Shown in pieces: positions 4,664 to 8,102 of a stretch of DNA of 8,102 nucleotides (its first letter is position 1; every line of letters starts with the position of its first letter). The translations under genes were made by a program, and so were the position numbers. The stretch covers positions 1-8,102 of the forward strand of contig DNCG01000127.1 in NCBI GenBank assembly GCA_003491635.1, in the 5' to 3' direction. The stretch is from Actinomycetota bacterium. Its GTDB lineage: Bacteria > Actinomycetota > Aquicultoria > Subteraquimicrobiales > UBA9087. The notes beneath the pieces are model-generated. The model ran no database searches. It saw nothing but the letters and a program-made list of their open reading frames with translations, and was not told the origin of the DNA.

Positions 4664-6337
4664 TTGGACGAGGTGAATGAGGGAACCTCGGTGGATGTAA
4701 TGGCCGAGGGGTACATCCAGAGGCGGGGCCCACAGCTGGCAATGGCCGCGATAACCGTTATGGCTGCGACTCTCCTTTCTCGCGTTTTTGGCCTGGTGAG
4801 AGAGCAAGTTATGGCCGGCTTCTTTGGAGCTCAGATGCAAATCGATGCCTATCGGGTTGCTTTCATTCTGCCTAATCTCTTTCGAATGTTACTGGCCGAT
4901 GCGGCCATCGGTGCTGCTTTCATTCCTGTTTTCACCTCTTATCTTACTAAGGGCGAGAGGGAGGAAGCCTGGAGGGCGGGAAGCACCATCATTAACTTGA
5001 TGGTTCTGGGTCTGTGTTTCTTTTTGGGGCTGGGCATGATCTTTGCTCCTCAATTCATCCGGGTGCTTGCCCCCGGTTTCGCCGAAAAAGTTCAAACGTT
5101 TCAGCTAACCTTGCTGCTCACCAGGATAATGTTTCCCGCTGTTCTCTTCATGGCTCTGTCGGGGCTGGTCATGGGCATTCTTAATTCCTATGACCATTTC
5201 GCCGCTCCCGCCATATCCCCGGTTCTATGGAACACCACGATCATAGTCTCTATAGTTTTACTGGCCTCCAGGTTGGGAGTGGTGAGCTTGGCTCTGGGTA
5301 TCACCGTGGGTAGTCTGGTTCAGTTTGTATTTCAGCTCCCCTTTTTAAAGGGGAAGGGGGCCAGGTATTCTTTCATCTTGGACTGGCGGCACCCGGGTGT
5401 GAAACAGGTGGGATTGCTCCTGTTGCCGGTCATGCTCACCTTGGGGACGACGGATATAAATACCATTGTGGACACCCGGTTTGCCTCCACATTGGTCACC
5501 GGTAGTGTGGCCACCTTGGGTTACGCCATCAGGTTGTGGCATCTTCCCTTGGGGCTATTTGCCATCGCCATTTCCACGGTTCTCTTTCCCACTTTTTCTC
5601 GGCAGGTGGCGCGCGAGGATATCAGGGGTTTTAAGGAGGCTCTTTCCGCTGGTATCAGGAGCATCTTTCTGATCATGATCCCCGCCGCGGTGGGTCTGAT
5701 GGTCTTGAGTGTTCCAATCATCAGGCTAATCTTTGAACACGGGAAATTTTTGGCCAGAGATACACTGCTTACGGCCTCTCCTTTGTTCTATTACTCGGTT
5801 GGTCTCATGGCTGCCGGTGGACTTCACCTGGTCAATCGGGCTTTTTATTCCCTGAAGGATAGCGTCACCCCGATGTTGGTGGCCGGTCTATCCATCGTGG
5901 TCAACTATTTTGGCGACTGGTTTCTGATGATTTATCTGCCGGTCTTCGCCCGCTTGATTGGGATTTCGGCTGTTTTTCCCTGGTTGGGGTACGCCCATGG
6001 TGGCATTGCTCTTTCCACCTCCATGGTCTGCTTCTTCAACTTTCTTATCTTGCTGGAGATATTGCGGCGAAAGTTGAAGGGGGTGGAGGGCAGGCGGATG
6101 CTCGTCTCCCTTGCCAAGATATCTTTAGCCTCCGTGGCCCTCGGTTTTGTCGCTTTCTACGGTTGGAAACTGACCGCTCTCGCTCTTGATTCCTCCGTGG
6201 TGGGACAAATTCTTTCTCTTGGTGTGGGTATCTCCTTGGGGCTTCTTGTCTATCTTGGTGCGGCTCTACTTTTCAGGATCGAGGAGATACAAACCGTTCA
6301 GGAGCTTGTGCTGGTTAAGCTGAGAGAGAAAAGATGA
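4664..6337 (+). CDS. murJ: MurJ (MviN) lipid II flippase
   Basis: Moves lipid-linked peptidoglycan precursor (lipid II) across the cytoplasmic membrane. The protein has 557 residues, slightly longer than the roughly 510 of E. coli MurJ, mainly through a polar N-terminal stretch of about 25 residues and a longer C-terminus. The hydrophobic pattern fits the usual 14 membrane helices of the MOP superfamily. Residues corresponding to the functional charges of E. coli MurJ can be seen: LLSRVFGLVREQVMAGFFGA (37-56) gives R40 and R46 (E. coli R18 and R24), IDAYRVAFILPNLFR (60-74) gives D61 and R74 (D39 and R52), and GYAIRLWHLPLGLFAIAIST (286-305) gives about R290 (R270). FEHGKF near 357-362 is another family motif. 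The gene starts with TTG after a strong AGGAGG, has its own extended -10 promoter and leader hairpin, and overlaps lepA as ATGA. Its place between rpsT and lepA is not the arrangement of B. subtilis or Mycobacterium. The family call is firm. Confidence 0.96.
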   Translation: MDEVNEGTSVDVMAEGYIQRRGPQLAMAAITVMAATLLSRVFGLVREQVMAGFFGAQMQIDAYRVAFILPNLFRMLLADAAIGAAFIPVFTSYLTKGEREEAWRAGSTIINLMVLGLCFFLGLGMIFAPQFIRVLAPGFAEKVQTFQLTLLLTRIMFPAVLFMALSGLVMGILNSYDHFAAPAISPVLWNTTIIVSIVLLASRLGVVSLALGITVGSLVQFVFQLPFLKGKGARYSFILDWRHPGVKQVGLLLLPVMLTLGTTDINTIVDTRFASTLVTGSVATLGYAIRLWHLPLGLFAIAISTVLFPTFSRQVAREDIRGFKEALSAGIRSIFLIMIPAAVGLMVLSVPIIRLIFEHGKFLARDTLLTASPLFYYSVGLMAAGGLHLVNRAFYSLKDSVTPMLVAGLSIVVNYFGDWFLMIYLPVFARLIGISAVFPWLGYAHGGIALSTSMVCFFNFLILLEILRRKLKGVEGRRMLVSLAKISLASVALGFVAFYGWKLTALALDSSVVGQILSLGVGISLGLLVYLGAALLFRIEEIQTVQELVLVKLREKR

Positions 6338-8102
6338 CCGACCCTCGATATACTCGAAACTTCTCCATCGTTGCCCACATTGATCATGGCAAGTCCACTC
6401 TGGCCGATCGCCTTCTTGAGTTCACCCACACCCTTTCCCCGGGGAAGATGGTCGAGCAGTTTCTGGATATGATGGATTTGGAGCGGGAGAGAGGGGTGAC
6501 CATAAAGGCGAAGGCGGTGAGGTTGCTTTACGATGCCAAGGATGGGAAACGCTATGTTTTTAATCTCATCGATACCCCGGGGCACGTCGATTTCACCTAT
6601 GAGGTTTCAAGAAGTCTTGCTGCCTGCGAAGGTGTTCTTCTTGTGGTTGATGCGGTTCAAGGGGTGGAGGCCCAAACCATCGCCAATGCTCTCTTGGCCA
6701 TGGAGAATGGTCTGAAGATCATTCCCGTGATCAATAAGATAGATCTCCCCAGCGCGGATCCGGAACGCGTAAAGCGGGAGATAGAAGAGGGCCTTGGGGT
6801 AGATGCGCGCGAGGCTCTCTTGGTCAGTGCGAAAACGGGTGAGGGTGTTAAGGAGGTCCTTGAGACCATCGTGGATAGAATACCCCAGCCGTCGGGTGAC
6901 TTGAAATCACCTCTTCGGGCCCTCATCTTTGATTCCTATTACGATCCCTATCGGGGTGTGATCGTTTTCATTCGGGTGGTCGATGGCGTGATCAGGGCGG
7001 GAATGCAGATTAGGACGATGGCCACATCTCAGGTAGCCGAGGTCGAAGAGGTGGGCATCTTTCGTCCTAAAATGGAGTTGATCTCCGAGCTTTCCGCCGG
7101 CGAAGTAGGCTATTTGATCACTGGGATGAGGGACATCGCTCAGACTCAGGTGGGGGATACCATCACCGATGCCAGGAATCCCGCTGAAACTCGACTGAGT
7201 GGTTATCGGGAACCGAAGCCCATGGTCTTTTGCGGGCTTTACCCAGTCGATGGTGGGGAGTATGAAAATTTAAGGGAGGCTTTGGCCAAGCTCAAGCTCA
7301 ATGACCCCTCTTTTATCTATGAACCCGAAACCTCTCGTGCTCTTGGCTTCGGTTTTCGCTGCGGTTTCTTGGGACTTTTTCATATGGAGATAGTCAAGGA
7401 ACGCCTTGAGCGGGAATACGATCTTGAACTTGTGATCACTGCTCCCAACGTTGCCTACCGGGTGGTCGGAAAGGACGGGTCAACCTTCTTCGTCAGGAAT
7501 CCTTCTGATTTTCCTTCCCCCGGCCGGGCCCAAAAGGTTGAAGAGCCATACGTCTCGGCCGTAATTTTGACTCCCCCCGATTTTATCGGAGCGATCATGG
7601 AGCTCTGCCAGGAAAGGCGCGGGGAGTTTAAGGATATGAAGTATCTCAGCGAGAATAGAGTTGAGGTTCACTATCATCTTCCCTTGAGTGAGATACTGCT
7701 GGACTTCTTCAATCAGCTCAAATCCAGAACCAGGGGGTATGGCTCTCTTGATTACGAACACATCGGTTATAGGGAGTCTGAACTAGCTAAGCTGGATATC
7801 CTTATAGCGGGGCAACCGGTGGATGCCTTCTCTTGCATTGTCGACAGGGATAAGGCTTACAGTCGGGGTAGAAGCCTGGTTGATCGGTTGAAAAGCGTGA
7901 TTCCTCGCCAGCTCTTTGAAGTACCCGTTCAGGTCGCCATTGGCTCCAAGGTTATTGCCCGGGAGACCATCAAGGCGCGACGGAAGGATGTTCTGGCCAA
8001 GTGTTACGGAGGGGATGTTACCCGAAAGCGAAAGTTACTAGAGAGACAAAGGATGGGCAAGAAGAGGATGAAGCAGATAGGGAAGGTGGAGATCCCCCAA
8101 GA
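6334..8102 (+). CDS. lepA: Elongation factor 4 (LepA), 3' end outside the window
   Basis: A ribosome-bound translational GTPase, associated in the literature with back-translocation and with 30S assembly or initiation. Some 589 residues are present and the frame is open at the right edge; it breaks off after KRMKQIGKVEIPQ, a region that lies about a dozen residues before the end in relatives. The GTPase motifs are complete: AHIDHGKST (14-22), the switch I segment RERGVTIKA (51-59), DTPGH (80-84, with the catalytic His84), NKID (134-137) and SAKTG (165-169). They are followed by domain II, the EF-G-like domains, and the LepA-specific C-terminal domain (LKSRTRGYGSLDYE, then IPRQLFEVPVQVAIGSKVIA, then VLAKCYGGDVTRKRKLLERQ). 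The ATG overlaps the murJ stop as ATGA; the upstream GAGAG is a weak ribosome site, so translation is probably coupled to murJ. Nothing appears degenerate. Confidence 0.97.
   Translation, partial: MTDPRYTRNFSIVAHIDHGKSTLADRLLEFTHTLSPGKMVEQFLDMMDLERERGVTIKAKAVRLLYDAKDGKRYVFNLIDTPGHVDFTYEVSRSLAACEGVLLVVDAVQGVEAQTIANALLAMENGLKIIPVINKIDLPSADPERVKREIEEGLGVDAREALLVSAKTGEGVKEVLETIVDRIPQPSGDLKSPLRALIFDSYYDPYRGVIVFIRVVDGVIRAGMQIRTMATSQVAEVEEVGIFRPKMELISELSAGEVGYLITGMRDIAQTQVGDTITDARNPAETRLSGYREPKPMVFCGLYPVDGGEYENLREALAKLKLNDPSFIYEPETSRALGFGFRCGFLGLFHMEIVKERLEREYDLELVITAPNVAYRVVGKDGSTFFVRNPSDFPSPGRAQKVEEPYVSAVILTPPDFIGAIMELCQERRGEFKDMKYLSENRVEVHYHLPLSEILLDFFNQLKSRTRGYGSLDYEHIGYRESELAKLDILIAGQPVDAFSCIVDRDKAYSRGRSLVDRLKSVIPRQLFEVPVQVAIGSKVIARETIKARRKDVLAKCYGGDVTRKRKLLERQRMGKKRMKQIGKVEIPQ

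Noticed and set aside
4642..4680. Possible 12-residue leader peptide (MWKRRMFFGRGE) overlapping the murJ start
   Set aside because: No ribosome site precedes its ATG and it lacks a run of regulatory codons. The AGGAGG inside it serves murJ.
1..8102. Mobile elements, phage genes, CRISPR arrays, tRNA or rRNA genes
   Set aside because: No terminal inverted repeats, spaced direct repeats, transposase or integrase motifs or RNA gene sequences were seen; the window is ordinary core genome.

Overview
This window is a compact bacterial housekeeping stretch, nearly all of it coding. It carries a late-competence block (comEA, comEC), the clamp-loader gene holA, the ribosomal protein S20 gene rpsT on the opposite strand, the lipid II flippase gene murJ, and a lepA (EF4) gene cut by the right edge of the window. 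Base composition looks balanced (roughly half G+C by eye). The comEA-comEC-holA >< rpsT <> lepA order is the arrangement I know from Gram-positive lineages: Bacillota, and Actinomycetota such as Mycobacterium, where rpsT also faces holA. There are no sporulation genes (gpr, spoIIP) between rpsT and lepA, no comEB between comEA and comEC, and murJ sits in that place instead. I lean towards a deep-branching actinobacterium or a related Gram-positive-type lineage, but the sequence does not settle this.

Layout. Positions 32-4010 (+) form one tightly packed operon. comEA overlaps comEC by 4 bases (TTGA) and comEC overlaps holA by 4 bases (ATGA). The first two genes build the DNA-uptake machine: the ComEA membrane DNA receptor and the ComEC channel with its fused metallo-beta-lactamase domain. 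The third encodes the delta subunit of the DNA polymerase III clamp loader. holA ends one base before the end of rpsT, which runs on the minus strand. A candidate intrinsic terminator for the comE-holA operon lies inside the 3' end of rpsT.

Positions 4459-4663 separate rpsT and murJ and hold two divergent promoters. On the minus strand there is a good 17-bp-spaced promoter for rpsT. On the plus strand there is an extended -10 box for murJ, followed at once by a GC hairpin and a T run in the murJ leader. murJ and lepA overlap by 4 bases (ATGA) and are read as one operon.

The most unusual item is rpsT. A normal S20 core is followed by a tail of about 55 residues made almost only of Lys, Thr, Ser, Ala and Pro, resembling the tails of histone H1-like proteins. 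Four of the six genes (comEA, comEC, rpsT, murJ) appear to start with TTG. I saw no phage, transposon, CRISPR, tRNA or rRNA, and no sign of an undescribed multi-gene system. The points worth a second look are the S20 tail, the terminator nested inside its coding region, and the leader of murJ-lepA.
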